Shown piece by piece: positions 5,923 through 6,268 of a stretch of 6,268 nucleotides of DNA. Each line of letters opens with the position of its first letter. Positions within the stretch are counted from its first letter, which is position 1. The DNA comes from Flavobacteriaceae bacterium (GTDB lineage Bacteria; Bacteroidota; Bacteroidia; Flavobacteriales; Flavobacteriaceae): NCBI GenBank assembly GCA_030633285.1, contig DAOVTC010000066.1, positions 1 through 6,268 on the forward strand, given 5' to 3'. The position numbers and the translations under genes were made by a program. The notes under the pieces were generated by a model. That model was given only the letters and a program-made list of their open reading frames with translations, made no database searches and was not told the origin of the DNA.

Positions 5923-6268
5923 TTAAGAATAAATTCCACCATTAATATTTATTATTTCACCTGTAATATAAGATGCTTTTTTGGAAACCAAAAAAGAAAC
6001 CAGATCAGCTACTTCTTCTGCTTCTCCAAATCTATTTGTTGGTATTAATTTTTTTAATTCATTTTCATCCAAACCTGCAGTCATATCCGATCTAATAAAA
6101 CCAGGTGCAACCGCATTTACAGTGATTTTTCTTTTAGCAACCTCTTGCGCCAATGCTTTTGTTGCTGCAACAATAGCACCTTTAGCAGCTGAATAATTTA
6201 CCTGTCCGGCAGTTCCTTTTACTCCGGAAACCGATACTATATTCACAATTCTACCATATCTATTTCTC
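5923..6268 (-). CDS. fabG: FabG-like 3-oxoacyl-ACP reductase (short-chain dehydrogenase), 5'-truncated by window edge
   Basis: About 114 C-terminal residues are present; the frame is open to the window edge and begins RNRYGRIVNIVSVSG, so the true start lies outside. The SDR catalytic residues are visible in the fragment: Ser12 (NIVSVSG), Tyr25 and Lys29 (NYSAAKG), with the usual 13-residue Ser-Tyr spacing. The PG motif after the catalytic helix is NAVAPGFIRSDMT (54-66 of the fragment), and ITGEIININGG near the C-terminus is the standard FabG ending. It reduces beta-ketoacyl-ACP to beta-hydroxyacyl-ACP with NADPH, feeding the dehydratases. The stop lies 5 bp before the ketosynthase start. A pathway-specific reductase (like ApeQ of aryl-polyene clusters) is more likely than the housekeeping FabG, because of the locus. 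The GTG at 6246 is an internal Val codon, not the start. Confidence 0.93.
   Translation of the reverse strand, partial: RNRYGRIVNIVSVSGVKGTAGQVNYSAAKGAIVAATKALAQEVAKRKITVNAVAPGFIRSDMTAGLDENELKKLIPTNRFGEAEEVADLVSFLVSKKASYITGEIININGGIYS

Larger units (their letters stand above)
1..6268 (-). other. Interior of a flexirubin-type (aryl polyene plus dialkylresorcinol) biosynthetic operon
   Basis: All nine genes share one strand. The gaps in transcription order are 5, 9, 12, 6, 9, 14 and 5 bp, then an 11-bp overlap, then 0 bp. No gap is large enough for a promoter or a hairpin terminator, so one transcript most likely covers the whole window and extends beyond both ends. The combination darA + darB + KAS + KR + hotdog dehydratases + ACP + LPLAT acyltransferase defines the pathway type. 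The exact pigment cannot be deduced, because the starter-unit and tailoring genes are not included. Confidence 0.85.

Noticed and set aside
5981..6196. Plus-strand open frame of 71 codons
   Set aside because: It is antisense to the conserved FabG catalytic region; its composition mirrors that gene and no motif is present.
6244..6246. GTG as the start codon of the FabG-like gene
   Set aside because: The frame stays open upstream to the window edge and encodes RNRYGRI, the normal SDR sequence before the catalytic serine strand, so this GTG is an internal Val.

Overview
The window is a run of nine tightly packed genes, all on the minus strand, from an AT-rich genome. The protein families present, the low G+C and the lack of obvious Shine-Dalgarno motifs before the starts suggest a member of the Bacteroidota, probably a flavobacterium-like organism. 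This is inference, as no marker gene is present. Almost every base is coding: the gaps between genes are 14 bp or less, one pair overlaps by 11 bp, and one pair abuts with no gap. I see no promoter, terminator, RNA gene, repeat, mobile element or CRISPR array. The window looks like the interior of one long operon whose ends lie outside it.

In transcription order (high to low coordinates) the genes are: a 5'-truncated FabG-type ketoreductase (5923-6268), a FabF-type ketosynthase (4694-5917), an acyl carrier protein (4442-4684), an LpxL/LPLAT-type membrane acyltransferase (3551-4429), DarA (2621-3544), DarB (1478-2611), two FabZ-like hotdog proteins in tandem (1044-1463 and 568-1038), a small protein of unknown function (192-578), and the first 63 codons of a BtrH-N-domain protein (1-191).

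The DarA/DarB pair beside a type II fatty-acid/polyketide kit (ketosynthase, ketoreductase, dehydratases, ACP, acyltransferase) is the signature of a flexirubin-type locus. Such a locus makes an aryl-polyene carboxylic acid, which is esterified to a 2,5-dialkylresorcinol, giving the yellow-orange pigment of many Bacteroidota. The likely division of labour is as follows. The FabF-like enzyme, FabG and the hotdog dehydratases extend the conjugated polyene on the ACP. DarB joins two fatty-acyl-derived chains into a cyclohexanedione, which DarA aromatises to the resorcinol. One or both acyltransferase-type proteins (LPLAT-like, BtrH-like) would join or transfer the halves, probably at the inner membrane. 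The starter-unit genes (ammonia lyase, acyl-ligase), further ketosynthases and the exporter expected for such a locus are not in this window.

The pathway itself is a known type. The less understood parts are the 128-aa protein of unknown function, the BtrH-like protein, and the tandem dehydratase-like proteins that lack the canonical FabZ histidine motif.
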